Part shown: positions 46,791-55,825 of the stretch, one piece after another
How the letters are laid out: each line of letters opens with the position of its first letter
How positions within the stretch are numbered: position 1 is the first letter of the stretch
NCBI RefSeq assembly: GCF_031458235.1
Contig: NZ_JAVDYB010000001.1
Location: 5,504,001 to 5,568,000, forward strand
Length of the DNA: 64,000 bases
Source of the DNA: Catenuloplanes atrovinosus
GTDB taxonomy: Bacteria; Actinomycetota; Actinomycetes; Mycobacteriales; Micromonosporaceae
Direction of reading: 5' to 3'
Notes under the pieces: generated by a model
What the model was told of the DNA's origin: nothing
Database searches by the model: none
What the model saw: only the letters and a program-made list of their open reading frames with translations
Position numbers and translations under genes: made by a program

Positions 46791-47810
46791 TCAGCGCCGC
46801 TCCTCCAGTTGCTTGCACTTCACGCACAGGGTGGCGGACGGGAACGCGGCCAGGCGCTCCACGGGAATCGGGTTCCCGCACCGCTCGCACCAGCCGTAGT
46901 GTCCCTCGTCCAGCCGCTCCAGCGCGCGCTCGACCTGGTTGATCCGCTCCAGGAGGTTGTTCGCGAGCGTGATCTCCTGCTCGCGCTCGAACGTCTTGGT
47001 GCCGGTGTCGGCCTGGTCGTCGCCCGCCGAGTCCCCCAGCCTCTCGCGCTGGAGGCCGGCGATCTCGATCAGGTTCTGATCGTACTCGTGGCGCAGCTCG
47101 TCCCGGCGCCCCGCGAGGGCGGCCCGGATCTTCTCGGTCTCGGCCGCGCTGCGGGTGCCCTTCGCCGGCGTGGACTTGCGGGTCGGGGTCTTGGTCTCGG
47201 CTGCCTTCGCCATCGTCGTCGCTCCCTCGGCCGCGCTGTTCGCGGCGGTCGGCGGTGCCTTGTCTGCCCGCGTCATGTCGGCCCGGGCCGTCCGGGTGGC
47301 CGGCCTGGCCCGGTTCGTCTCCATACCCTTCGTGGTGCTGTTACGTGGGGTTTTAACGGCTTTCGCCGTTTTTCCGGCTGGTACGGCGGTTGCCGTCTTC
47401 GCGGCCGGCACGGCCTTCGCCGTCGCCCTGCGCGAGGCGGCGGTCGCGGCCGGCGCCTTCGGCGGGGCCGCCTTCGCGGACGGCGCGGCGGACCCGGTGG
47501 CCTTCGCGGCGGCCTTCTTGCCCGCCGCGGCTTTCCCATCGGCCGCGGCCTTCGCGCCGGCCGTGGTCTTCGCTGTGCTGTTCTTCGTCCGGGCGCCCGG
47601 GGTCGCCGCGCCCGGCCCCCGGTTCGGCGAGCTGACCGTGCCCGTCGCGGCGGGACCGGCCGGTTTCGCCGCGGTGCCGGTGCGTGCGCGGTTTCCCGGC
47701 GCGGCGGCCGAGGCCCCCGCGGCCTTGCCGGCCCGTCCCGACACCTTACGGCCAGTGCCGGTCTGGTCGCCAGTAGTAACTTCTTTTGCCATGTCCACCC
47801 GCTTGACCAT
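46791..47810 (-). CDS. DksA/TraR-type zinc-finger protein with long Ala/Lys-rich N-terminus
   Basis: A 339-residue protein from ATG 47810 (another ATG at 47792). The first ~220 residues are Ala, Lys, Thr and Pro, histone-like and disordered, likely able to bind nucleic acid. The last ~120 form a coiled coil ('LAGRRDELRHEYDQN', 'ANNLLERINQVERALERLDEG') and a DksA zinc finger 'YGWCERCGNPIP' / 'ATLCVKCK'. DksA-type proteins bind RNA polymerase. It is the conserved neighbour of lspA and divIVA in actinobacteria. Confidence 0.85.
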   Translation of the reverse strand: MVKRVDMAKEVTTGDQTGTGRKVSGRAGKAAGASAAAPGNRARTGTAAKPAGPAATGTVSSPNRGPGAATPGARTKNSTAKTTAGAKAAADGKAAAGKKAAAKATGSAAPSAKAAPPKAPAATAASRRATAKAVPAAKTATAVPAGKTAKAVKTPRNSTTKGMETNRARPATRTARADMTRADKAPPTAANSAAEGATTMAKAAETKTPTRKSTPAKGTRSAAETEKIRAALAGRRDELRHEYDQNLIEIAGLQRERLGDSAGDDQADTGTKTFEREQEITLANNLLERINQVERALERLDEGHYGWCERCGNPIPVERLAAFPSATLCVKCKQLEERR

Positions 47811-47993
47811 GGCGCCCCCCGCGTGAAAAACGGGCACACGGCGGGCCGCCGTGCACTCCGGAGGTTCGCAAGAATACGGACCGTGAGGGAATCCGACAAC
47901 AGGGCGCACCGCAGTGAACGGTTTTCACCACGTTTGTCCGGGTAATTTATCGCAATACCGACAGACTCCTACTGCGATGCTCTAGCGTCTGCA

Positions 47994-49538
47994 TCAGCGG
48001 TGATCAGGTGCGCCGCCGTCCGCGCCGTACTCGTTGAACCACCGGGCCAGCCGCCCCCGCCGGCTCACCGCGCGCAACCGGCGCTCCGCCACCCCGCGCA
48101 CCTCCGCGGTCGCCACGATCAGCAAGCTGTCGCCGGAGCGCAGCCGGGTGTCCGGCGCCGGCACGAAGCCGGCGCCGTCCCGCACCACCAGCGTCACGGA
48201 CGCACCCACCGGCAGCCGCAACTCGTCCACGTGCACGCCGCGCAGCCGCGACCCCGGCGGAATGGAGAGCGTCAGCAGGTCCGCGGCCATCCGGTCGAGC
48301 GGCGCGGTCTCCACCGACAGCTCGGTCGGCTCCGCGCCGGCCACCACGCCCAGCCGGCGGGCCAGCGGCGCCAGCGTGCCACCCTGGACCAGCGTGAAGA
48401 TCACCACCAGCACGAAGACCACGTCGAACAGCCGCCGCGCGCCCGGCACCGACTCGGAGAGCGGGATGGTGGCCAACACGATCGGCACCGCGCCCCGCAG
48501 CCCGGCCCAGGACAGGAACGTCTGCTCCCGCCAGCCCAGCCGGATCCGCTCCCGCAGCGGGCGCACCAGCGCATACGGCAGCGCGGACACCACCACCGAC
48601 AGCGGCCGGGCCAGCAGCACCAGCGCGAGACCGGCGACCAGCGCCTCGTCGATCGCGCCGGGCAGCCGGTCCGGCGCCGCCAGCAGCCCGAGCAGCACGA
48701 ACAGGCCGATCTGCGCGGTCCAGGCCAGCCCGTCCGCGAACCCGAGGATGGCCTGCCGGTGCGGCAGCCGCGCGTTGCCGAGCAGCACGCCGGCCACGTA
48801 GACCGCCAGGAAGCCGGACGCGTGCGCGACCGCGCCGGCCGCATAGGCGAGCACGGTCAGCGCCACGGCCGCGATCGGGTAGAGCCCGGCGGACGGCAGC
48901 GCGGCGTGCCGGAGCAGCCAGCGCCCGCTCACCCCGACCGCGTAGCCGATCGCGGCGCCGGCCACCAGCTCGTACCCGATGATCGGCAGCTCGTACCACC
49001 AGGGGTGCGCGCCGAAGCCGGTGGTGGACAGCAGCACCACGACCAGTACCACCGGCGCGTCGTTCATGCCGGACTCGGCCTCCAGCGTGGCGACCAGCCG
49101 CGGCGGCAGGCGCAGGCGGCGCAGCGTGGCGAAGACCGCGGCAGCGTCCGTGGAGGAGAGCACCGCGCCGTAGAGCAGCGCCAGCCGCCAGTCCAGGCCG
49201 AGCAGCAGGTGCACCACCACGCCGACCGTGACGATGCTGACCGCCACGCCCACCGTGGAGAGCAGCGCGGCCAGCCCGAGCACCGGGCGCAACGTGCTCA
49301 CCCGCGCGGTCAGGCCGCCCTCCGCGATGATCACTATGAGCGCGCAGAAGCCGAGCACCCGGGTCAGCTCCGCGTCGTCGAACCGGATGCCGAGCCCGTC
49401 CTCGCCGATCAGCAGCCCGATGCCCAGGTAGATGAGCAGGCTGGGAAAGCCGAAGCGGGTGGAGATGCGGACCGCGGCCACCGCGACCAGCACCACGGCG
49501 GCGCCGAGCAGCAGCGCCAGGTCTATGTCCCCGCTCAC
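47994..49538 (-). CDS. Cation/proton antiporter with RCK C-terminal domain (NhaP2/CvrA-like)
   Basis: A 514-residue CPA1-type antiporter. About twelve helices cover residues 5-390, with the ion-binding 'SSTDAAAVFATLRR' and 'AESGMNDAPVVLVVVLL'. The TrkA_C regulatory domain follows (about 415-490, 'LRGVHVDELRLPVGASVTLVVRDG' in pieces). It exchanges K+ or Na+ for protons. The DUF167 gene ends 13 bases upstream in the same direction. Confidence 0.92.
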   Translation of the reverse strand: MSGDIDLALLLGAAVVLVAVAAVRISTRFGFPSLLIYLGIGLLIGEDGLGIRFDDAELTRVLGFCALIVIIAEGGLTARVSTLRPVLGLAALLSTVGVAVSIVTVGVVVHLLLGLDWRLALLYGAVLSSTDAAAVFATLRRLRLPPRLVATLEAESGMNDAPVVLVVVLLSTTGFGAHPWWYELPIIGYELVAGAAIGYAVGVSGRWLLRHAALPSAGLYPIAAVALTVLAYAAGAVAHASGFLAVYVAGVLLGNARLPHRQAILGFADGLAWTAQIGLFVLLGLLAAPDRLPGAIDEALVAGLALVLLARPLSVVVSALPYALVRPLRERIRLGWREQTFLSWAGLRGAVPIVLATIPLSESVPGARRLFDVVFVLVVIFTLVQGGTLAPLARRLGVVAGAEPTELSVETAPLDRMAADLLTLSIPPGSRLRGVHVDELRLPVGASVTLVVRDGAGFVPAPDTRLRSGDSLLIVATAEVRGVAERRLRAVSRRGRLARWFNEYGADGGAPDHR

Positions 49539-49551
49539 CGGCGGTCCGCGC

Positions 49552-49857
49552 TCACGGCGAGCCCGGCCCGTGCATCAGCGCGCGCACGGTCTCGGCCAGC
49601 GCGCCCGGCGCGTCCTCGATCAGGAACAGCTTGTCGCGGCCGGCGGCGCCGAGTCGGAGCGAGACGGACGCGGGCCGGACGCCCAGCGCGCCCGCGAGGG
49701 CCCTGCGCGCCGCCTCGGTGGCGCGGCCGTCGACCGGCGGGGCGGTGACGGCGACGACCAGCGCGGGGCCGTGCGGGCCGTCGTGCCGGCCGCCGACCCG
49801 CGCACGGGATGCACCGGGCTTGACCCGGACGGGCACGGAGAGGTCCATGCCCTGCAT
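49552..49857 (-). CDS. DUF167 (YggU) family protein
   Basis: A 101-residue protein with 'VPVRVKPGASRARVGG', 'ALVVAVTAPPVDGRATEAARRALA' in pieces and 'VSLRLGAAGRDKLFLIE', the typical DUF167 pattern. An ATG three codons later (49848) is also possible. Function unknown. It probably shares a transcript with the antiporter gene. Confidence 0.9.
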   Translation of the reverse strand: MQGMDLSVPVRVKPGASRARVGGRHDGPHGPALVVAVTAPPVDGRATEAARRALAGALGVRPASVSLRLGAAGRDKLFLIEDAPGALAETVRALMHGPGSP

Positions 49858-49902
49858 TCTCCCGAAGGGAACCGGGTGGAACCGATGACGGTCCTGTGAA
49901 GA

Positions 49903-50556
49903 TCAGACGCGGCGTGCGTCCGCGAGCAGCGCGCTGTCCGGCTCGCACAGGCCGCAGGGGGTGAAGCCGAGCTCGACCGCCTCGTTGACCGGGAGCGGCT
50001 CGGCCTCCTTGTCCATCAGGTGGACGCAGCCGGCCAGGTGATAGCGCGGGCGGCCGTCCACCACGTACACGTCGGAGGTCATCCGGGCCACCCGGGCGGT
50101 CTCGGCGGCCGTCACCAGCTGCGGCTCCGGCTCGTCCTCCGGGTCCTCGACCGGCTCGCGCTGCGGCGGGACCGGCTCGCGGTAATCCGCCGCCGGCGGC
50201 TCGGACGCGCCGTACCCGGTGAACGCCTCGTCCCGGAACTCGGTCGAGGTGACCGGCGACGAGGTGCCCTCCCGGCGCTGCCGGCGGCCCTCGTACCCGG
50301 CGTACTCCTCGTCGAGGTACTCCTCGGCGGGCGCGCCGTACTCATCGCTCTTGGTGTCGGCCTCGGCCATCACGTCCGCGTTGTCGACCATCTCGGCGCG
50401 CGCGGCGGCCGCCTGCCGCATGCCGACGACAAGTGTCACGGCGGCCAGCAGGCTGCCCACGATCGAGCCGATCAGGAGCAGGCTGGACGCGCTCATCAGC
50501 CCGAGCACCAGCAGCGTGATCGCGACGAGGATGAGCAACAGGCTGATGACGATCAT
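49903..50556 (-). CDS. Membrane protein with a C-terminal His/Cys metal-site-like motif
   Basis: A 217-residue protein with two N-terminal helices ('VISLLLILVAITLLVLGLM' and 'LLLIGSIVGSLLAAVTLVVG'), a long acidic Tyr/Glu/Pro-rich linker, and an end domain 'YHLAGCVHL' ... 'LGFTPCGLCEPD'. His, Cys and the CxxC could bind zinc, as in Ada-like metal-binding folds. It lies 21 bases downstream of divIVA in the same direction, a conserved spot in actinobacteria, so a link to wall growth is possible but unproven. Confidence 0.8.
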   Translation of the reverse strand: MIVISLLLILVAITLLVLGLMSASSLLLIGSIVGSLLAAVTLVVGMRQAAAARAEMVDNADVMAEADTKSDEYGAPAEEYLDEEYAGYEGRRQRREGTSSPVTSTEFRDEAFTGYGASEPPAADYREPVPPQREPVEDPEDEPEPQLVTAAETARVARMTSDVYVVDGRPRYHLAGCVHLMDKEAEPLPVNEAVELGFTPCGLCEPDSALLADARRV

Positions 50557-50577
50557 GGCTCACCCCCGTCGCGTCGA

Positions 50578-51408
50578 CTAGCGGCCGGACTCGATCGAGG
50601 AGCCGCTGCGACCGCCGCCGTACGACGAGGCCAGCCCCGCCGCGGCGAGACCGCCGGAGCCACCGACCGCGCGGTTGCCCTCGCTGCGGGTCAGCTCCGC
50701 CTCGAGCCCCTGGCCACGACCGTCGAGGTCGCGCAGCTGGCTCTCGAGGTAAGCCTTCAGGCGGGTGCGGTACTCCCGCTCGAACTGCTTGAGCTCCTCG
50801 ATGTGCTTCTGCAGGGCGGAACGCTTCGCGTCCAGGCCGCCCATGGCCTCCTGGTGACGCTGGCGGGCGTCGCGCTCCAGCGCGTCGGCCTTGGCCCGCG
50901 CCTCGCGGGTGACCTCCTCCGCCTTGGTGCGGGCGTCGGTCAGCAGCTTGTCCGCCTCGCGGCGCGCGTCGGCGACGTGGTCGTCGGCGGTGCGCTGCGC
51001 CATCATGAGCACGCGGAGAGCCTGCTGCTCACCGTCCGGGTTGGCACCGGGGCCACCCAGGCCACCGGCCGGCCCACCCTGCGCGCGGACCTGGTCGAGC
51101 TCGGCCTGCATGGCGCGAGCGGCCTGGTCGGCGGCGGCCTTGTCCCGCTGGACGCGGTCGAGCTGCGCCTTGAGGTCGTTCAGCTCGGCGGCCATGCGCG
51201 GGTCGGCGCCCGGCCCGGCCGGGGCGACGGGGCGGCCTCCCCCACGCTCCACCTGAGCGCGGAGCTCGTTGTTCTCTTCGATCAGACGGGCGAGCTCGCG
51301 CTCGACCTCGTCCAGGAAGGCGTCGACCTCCTCCTCGTCGTACCCCCGCTTGCCGATGGGGGGTTTTTTGAAGGCGACGTTATGGACGTCGGCCGGGGTC
51401 AGCGGCAT
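50578..51408 (-). CDS. divIVA: DivIVA/Wag31 polar growth protein
   Basis: A 276-residue coiled-coil protein. The membrane-binding N-terminal domain has 'LTPADVHNVAFKKPPIGKRGYDEEEVDAFLDEVE' in pieces; residues 30-60 and about 90-245 are coiled coil, interrupted by a Gly/Pro linker (55-75, 108-125). DivIVA marks negatively curved membrane and drives tip growth in actinobacteria. A short Gly/Ser tail ends it. It sits in the conserved sepF-yggT-divIVA group. Confidence 0.96.
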   Translation of the reverse strand: MPLTPADVHNVAFKKPPIGKRGYDEEEVDAFLDEVERELARLIEENNELRAQVERGGGRPVAPAGPGADPRMAAELNDLKAQLDRVQRDKAAADQAARAMQAELDQVRAQGGPAGGLGGPGANPDGEQQALRVLMMAQRTADDHVADARREADKLLTDARTKAEEVTREARAKADALERDARQRHQEAMGGLDAKRSALQKHIEELKQFEREYRTRLKAYLESQLRDLDGRGQGLEAELTRSEGNRAVGGSGGLAAAGLASSYGGGRSGSSIESGR

Positions 51409-51478
51409 CGAAACTCCTCGGGTCAGTTGCGGCCGCGTGGCGCGCTGGTCGTCAGGTTCTCAACCCGTTGCTCGTTGT

Positions 51479-51778
51479 TCACCTGATGATCAACGGCCGT
51501 ACCACGAGTTCCATCAGCACGATCAGGATAACCAGCAGCACAAGGGAGGCCAGGTCGAAGCTCACGGTACCAATTCGCAGTGGTGGGATCACACGCCTCA
51601 ACGCCTTGAGGGGTGGATCAGTGACGCTCCACACCGACTCCAGTGCCGCTGCCGCACCCCGGCTCGGCTGCCACCGCCGTCCGTACTGCAGCACCGCGCC
51701 CAGCACGAACCGCGCCAGCAGTGTCAGGAAAAACACGTACAGCAGCAGGTAGACGACTTGCAACACGATCGACAGCAC
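51479..51778 (-). CDS. YggT-family membrane protein
   Basis: A 99-residue protein with two hydrophobic helices ('IVLQVVYLLLYVFFLTLLARFVL' in pieces and 'LASLVLLVILIVLMELVVRPL' in pieces) around 'DPPLKALRRVIPPLRIGTVSFD' in pieces, the YggT signature. It is conserved between sepF and divIVA. It is thought to help division or membrane organisation; the mechanism is unknown. Confidence 0.93.
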   Translation of the reverse strand: MLSIVLQVVYLLLYVFFLTLLARFVLGAVLQYGRRWQPSRGAAAALESVWSVTDPPLKALRRVIPPLRIGTVSFDLASLVLLVILIVLMELVVRPLIIR

Positions 51779-51820
51779 GGTTAGCGGGGCCCCTAGTGAC
51801 TCGGGTAAGGCAGCATCGGG

Positions 51821-52579
51821 TCAGGTCTGGCTGAAAAACCCGCCCTCGGCGATCTTGGCCTTGTCCTCCGCGGTGACCTGAACGTTGGCCGGCGAGAGCA
51901 GGAAAACCCGGTTGGTCACTCGCTCGATCGTACCCCGAAGACCGAACGCGAGTCCGGCCGCGAAGTCGACGAGGCGGCGGGCGTCACCCTCATCCATCTC
52001 GGTGAGATTGATGATCACGGGTACGCCGTCCCGGAAGTGCTCGCCGATCGTCCGCGCCTCCCGATACGTGGTCGGGTGCAGCGTGGTGATCTGGTAGCGC
52101 TGCTCCTCCTCCGGCGCGGACATCCGGCTCGGGGTGGGCAGCGGCGGGGCCAGCGCCAGGCTCTCCTGCGTGGGGTAGGTCAGCGCGCCGGACACCGCCC
52201 CACCCGTTCGGGTGATCGGCCGTACCGTGGCGGTCTGCTGCTGTTCCTGCTGCTCCCGCTCGCGCTCGGCGCGCTCGGCCTCGATCCGCTCCATCTCCTC
52301 GCGCACGGAGGAGCGGGACGGCCGCTCGTGCCGCTCCCGGTCGATGCGCGAGGTGCGGTCACGGAGGTCGGAGCGGCCACGGGTGCGGGGCACCGCGGGC
52401 GGCTCGTCGATCTCCTCGTCCTCGTCCTCGAAGTCCTCGGTGTACCGGCGGCGGTCGTGCTCACGGCCCCGGTAGTTGGAGCGGTAGCCGTCGTCGTTGT
52501 ACCGGGAGTCGTCGTAGCGGGGGTCGTCGTCCTCCTCGACGAGACCGAGCCAGACGCCGGCCCTGCGCAGGGCGCTCAT
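51821..52579 (-). CDS. sepF: SepF cell-division protein
   Basis: A 252-residue protein. The N-terminal amphipathic start '[14 protein letters not shown]' is the membrane anchor, then a charged Arg/Glu linker (20-140), then the SepF core (about 160-245) with '[19 protein letters not shown]', '[27 protein letters not shown]' in pieces and '[12 protein letters not shown]'. SepF tethers FtsZ to the membrane in actinobacteria. Its start overlaps a 25-codon ORF by four bases. Confidence 0.96.
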   Translation of the reverse strand: MSALRRAGVWLGLVEEDDDPRYDDSRYNDDGYRSNYRGREHDRRRYTEDFEDEDEEIDEPPAVPRTRGRSDLRDRTSRIDRERHERPSRSSVREEMERIEAERAEREREQQEQQQTATVRPITRTGGAVSGALTYPTQESLALAPPLPTPSRMSAPEEEQRYQITTLHPTTYREARTIGEHFRDGVPVIINLTEMDEGDARRLVDFAAGLAFGLRGTIERVTNRVFLLSPANVQVTAEDKAKIAEGGFFSQT

Positions 52580-52653
52580 GCCGGCTCCCCCTCTTCGCCG
52601 CGGTTACCCATCGGGAGGCACCGAACCGATGCTTCGCGCGCGAACTCGCTCAT
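52576..52653 (-). CDS. 25-residue ORF translationally coupled to sepF
   Basis: ATG 52653 has a GGAGG ribosome-binding site eight bases upstream, one of the best in the window, and its TGA overlaps the sepF ATG (ATGA). The product begins '[14 protein letters not shown]' and ends 'GEEGEPA'; it is hydrophilic with one Cys. It may be a functional micropeptide or a leader that sets sepF translation. No homologue is known to me. Confidence 0.5.
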   Translation of the reverse strand: MSEFAREASVRCLPMGNRGEEGEPA

Positions 52654-52950
52654 CGAAACGACCTCCGCGCCGCGGAGGCGGACGGCGTGACGCACCGCGA
52701 GCCCCTGCCCCGTTCGCCGAGCGTGCTCGCCGAACCTCGTACCGTTACGCCCTCTCATGCCTGCCCCCACCTCGCCTCCGCCGTGACGGCACCGCCCCCT
52801 GCCGTGCCGTTGCCCTGCGGTGGAACCGTCGTCCATAGCGTCCGACCAGTCCCGCCCCGGACCGGCGAGGCCGGGGATACCCCCGCGGGACCGTCGTGAA
52901 TCCCCCAACGCGGTTGAATCACACTCATGTAGTTCGGTTCCGCGGTCAGG
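52654..52950. other. Gap between yggS and sepF
   Basis: A 297-base region where actinobacteria usually have tight spacing. I see no further ORF with a ribosome-binding site besides the 25-codon one downstream. It could hold a separate promoter for the sepF-yggT-divIVA group. Confidence 0.4.
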
Positions 52951-53649
52951 CTACCGCAGCGGTGCGCGCATGCCGAGCAACGCGCCGCCCACCCTGACGT
53001 GTGTCGCGCCGTGCGCGATCGCCGCCTCCAGGTCGCCGCTCATGCCCGCGGAGACCAGCTCCGCGCCCGGATGGGCGGCCCGCATCCGCGCCGCGATCTC
53101 GGCCAGCCGGGCGAACGCGGCGGCCGGCTCCCAATCCTGCGGCGCCACCGCCATCACGCCGCGCAGCGTCAGCTCCGGGCGGGCCGCGACCGCGTCCGCG
53201 ACCCGGTCCACGTCCGCGCCGAAGGCGCCGCCGCGGTGCTCCCGCCCGTCCAGGCTGACCTGCACCAGCACCTCGATCGGTGTGTCCCGCAGCCGGGCCG
53301 CCGCGGTGCCGAGCGCCTCGGCCAGCCGCACGCTGTCCACGGAGTGCACCGCGTGCGCGTACCCGGCGACGGACCGGGCCTTGTTGCGCTGCAACTGCCC
53401 GATGTAGTGCCAGCGGACCGGCGCGGTCACCGCCGCCGCCTTCGGCGCCGCCTCCTGGTCGCGGTTCTCCCCCACGTCCGTGACGCCGAGCGCGGCGAGG
53501 TGCTCCACGTCCGAGGCGGGGTAGGTCTTGGTCACCGCGATCAGCGTCACGCCGGCCGGGTCGCGCCCGGCCGCCGCGCACGCCGCGCCGATGCGGGCCC
53601 GCACCGCCGCCAGGTTGCCGGCGATCTCGTCGCGCCGCGCGTCAGTCAC
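52951..53649 (-). CDS. YggS/PLPBP-family PLP-binding protein
   Basis: A 232-residue single-domain PLP barrel. It has the PLP lysine in 'TLIAVTKTYPASDVEHL', 'VGENRDQEAAPK', 'WHYIGQLQRNK', 'VLVQVSLDGREHRGG' and 'SAGMSGDLEAAIAHGATHVRVGG' in pieces. The family keeps PLP and amino-acid pools balanced rather than catalysing. The start is GTG. The laccase-domain (PgeF/YlmD) gene that usually stands between ftsZ and yggS is missing; only 70 bases separate them. Confidence 0.94.
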   Translation of the reverse strand: MTDARRDEIAGNLAAVRARIGAACAAAGRDPAGVTLIAVTKTYPASDVEHLAALGVTDVGENRDQEAAPKAAAVTAPVRWHYIGQLQRNKARSVAGYAHAVHSVDSVRLAEALGTAAARLRDTPIEVLVQVSLDGREHRGGAFGADVDRVADAVAARPELTLRGVMAVAPQDWEPAAAFARLAEIAARMRAAHPGAELVSAGMSGDLEAAIAHGATHVRVGGALLGMRAPLR

Positions 53650-53719
53650 TGTTCTCCCCAGGTCACCGTGCCGGCCCCGACGACGCGGCCGGCCCGCCGA
53701 AGCGGACCGGCCGGGTCGC

Positions 53720-54826
53720 TCAGGAGCCGTTCTTCAGGAAGTCCGGCACGTCGACGTCGTCGAAGAGCACCTTGCGGCGCTGCTCCTGCGGCTGCGCCGG
53801 GAGCGGGTTGGAGGGCACCGGCGGCAGCGTCGGCGCCGGCTGCGGCTTGCGCACCGACTCGACCGGCTTGTACGCCGGAGCGCCGCCGTCGAACCCGGCC
53901 GCGATCACGGTCACTCGCACCTCGTCGCCGAGCGCGTCGTCGATCACCGCGCCGAAGATGATGTTCGCGTCCGGGTGGGCCGCGTCCGTCACCAGCTGCG
54001 CCGCGTCGTTGATCTCGAACAGGCCCAGGTCGGACCCGCCGGCGATGGAGAGCAGCACGCCACGCGCGCCGTCCATGCTCTGCTCCAGCAGCGGGCTGGA
54101 GATCGCCGCCTCGGCCGCCTCGACCGCGCGGTTGTCGCCCCGGGCCGAACCGATGCCCATCAGCGCGCTGCCCGCGCCGGACATGACGCTCTTCACGTCC
54201 GCGAAGTCGAGGTTGATCAGGCCCGGCGTGGTGATCAGGTCGGTGATGCCCTGAACACCGGAGAGCAGGACCTGGTCGGCCTGGCGGAACGCGTCCATCA
54301 TGCTTATTCCGCGGTCGCCCAGCGCGAGCAGCCGGTCGTTCGGGATGACGATCAGCGTGTCGCACTGGTTGCGCAGCTCGTCGATGCCGGACTCGGCCTG
54401 CACCTGACGGCGCTTGCCCTCGAACGAGAACGGCCGGGTCACCACGCCGATGGTGAGCGCGCCGAGCTTGCGCGCGATGTTCGCCACGACGGGCGCGCCA
54501 CCGGTACCGGTGCCACCACCCTCGCCGCAGGTCACGAACACCATGTCCGCGCCCTTGAGGACCTCCTCGATCTCGTCGCGGTGGTCCTCGGCCGCGTTCT
54601 TGCCGACGTCGGGATTCGCACCCGCGCCGAGACCGCGGGTCAGCTCGCGGCCCACGTCGAGCTTCACGTCGGCGTCACTCATCAACAGCGCCTGCGCGTC
54701 GGTATTGATCGCGATGAACTCGACACCCTTGAGCCCCACCTCGATCATCCGGTTGACGGCGTTGACGCCGCCGCCACCGATACCGACGACCTTGATAACC
54801 GCCAGGTAGTTGTGCGGAGGAGTCAT
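53720..54826 (-). CDS. ftsZ: Cell division GTPase FtsZ
   Basis: FtsZ (368 residues) polymerises into the Z-ring. It has the tubulin signature '[19 protein letters not shown]' (about 100-118), '[14 protein letters not shown]', the T7-loop '[16 protein letters not shown]' and the C-terminal peptide 'DVDVPDFLK', which binds SepF and other partners. The C-terminal linker is short and Pro/Gln-rich. A 228-base gap upstream separates it from ftsQ and probably contains its own promoters, as in Streptomyces. Confidence 0.98.
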   Translation of the reverse strand: MTPPHNYLAVIKVVGIGGGGVNAVNRMIEVGLKGVEFIAINTDAQALLMSDADVKLDVGRELTRGLGAGANPDVGKNAAEDHRDEIEEVLKGADMVFVTCGEGGGTGTGGAPVVANIARKLGALTIGVVTRPFSFEGKRRQVQAESGIDELRNQCDTLIVIPNDRLLALGDRGISMMDAFRQADQVLLSGVQGITDLITTPGLINLDFADVKSVMSGAGSALMGIGSARGDNRAVEAAEAAISSPLLEQSMDGARGVLLSIAGGSDLGLFEINDAAQLVTDAAHPDANIIFGAVIDDALGDEVRVTVIAAGFDGGAPAYKPVESVRKPQPAPTLPPVPSNPLPAQPQEQRRKVLFDDVDVPDFLKNGS

Positions 54827-55054
54827 CGGTCTGCCTTCCCTTCCCCGAGGTCGACGGGCATCGGCGACAAAGGCCCGGTCAGGCCGTGTCGACTCATGCG
54901 CCGAAACGTTGAGGTTGAGGCGGAACCCTCACCCTCTACTAGAGGTCGAGAGTTATGTCAACCACGCAACCTCTCCGGCAACGTATGCGGACGTGAGCCC
55001 TCATCCAAGGACCGACACGGCGTGTCGGCGGAGTCGGTTTCGGTGAAACCCGCC
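54827..55054. promoter_or_regulatory. ftsZ upstream region, expected promoter area
   Basis: A 228-base gap inside an otherwise tight cluster. Streptomyces ftsZ is known to have several promoters in this position. The AT-richer part (54940-54985) would suit a promoter, but I cannot assign boxes with confidence. Confidence 0.4.
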
Positions 55055-55825
55055 CTAGCGGAGCGAGACGACCTCGGGCGCGCTCACGTCGATCGTCTTC
55101 TCCTTGCGGTCCAGCAACGCCGTGGCCACGGAAGACTTCACCGGGCTCTGCGAGGAGTCGCCCCAGACGATGGTCCGCTCGCCGTCCAGGTTGAGCCGGA
55201 TCCGGGCCGGCGCCTCCACCGTGACGGAGATCAACTTTGCGCGCAGTTCCGGGCTGAGCGCGGCCAGCACCTCGAGCCCGGCGCGCGTGTTGACGTCGTC
55301 CGGGCCGGGCTTCGCCACCACCAGCAGCGGCAGATCGCCGGGGCGCTCCGGCAGCGTGCGGAACGCCACGCCCTCGTCGTCCACCACGGCGAACGCGTCG
55401 CCCTGCGGCACCGCGGCCGCGCCGGTGCGCTCCACCACCTCGATCAGCAGCGTGCCCGGCCAGCGGCGGGACACCACCGCGCGGTCCACCGCGGGCAGCG
55501 CCTCCACCCGGGCCGCGACCGCGCCGATGTCCACCCGCGCCAGCGGCGTCAGGTCGGCCACCTGGGCGGCGTCGCGCACCCGCGGCGGGTCGAGCAGCAC
55601 GGCGCCGGAGACCTCCACCCGGCGTACGCCGAGCACGCTGGTGCCGTAGATCATCCAGCCGATGCCGGCCGCGACCGCCACGACGGCCACGCCGACCGCC
55701 CACGGCAGCGCCGCGCGGATCCGCCGCTGTCGGGCGCGCCGCATGAACCGCCGCACGGACGGCGGGACCGCGTCCCGGTCCGCCCGCACCAGCCGCCACC
55801 GGCGCACCCCACCCGGATCGGTCAC
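55055..55825 (-). CDS. ftsQ: Cell division protein FtsQ
   Basis: FtsQ (256 residues) is a divisome scaffold with a single membrane helix (about 38-58, 'ALPWAVGVAVVAVAAGIGWMIY' in pieces), then a POTRA domain ('VRRVEVSGAVLLDPPRV') and a beta-domain ('LLIEVVERTGAA', 'FAVVDDEGVAFRTL'). The basic cytoplasmic N-terminus is typical of actinobacteria. The GTG start overlaps the murC stop by four bases. Confidence 0.94.
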   Translation of the reverse strand: MTDPGGVRRWRLVRADRDAVPPSVRRFMRRARQRRIRAALPWAVGVAVVAVAAGIGWMIYGTSVLGVRRVEVSGAVLLDPPRVRDAAQVADLTPLARVDIGAVAARVEALPAVDRAVVSRRWPGTLLIEVVERTGAAAVPQGDAFAVVDDEGVAFRTLPERPGDLPLLVVAKPGPDDVNTRAGLEVLAALSPELRAKLISVTVEAPARIRLNLDGERTIVWGDSSQSPVKSSVATALLDRKEKTIDVSAPEVVSLR

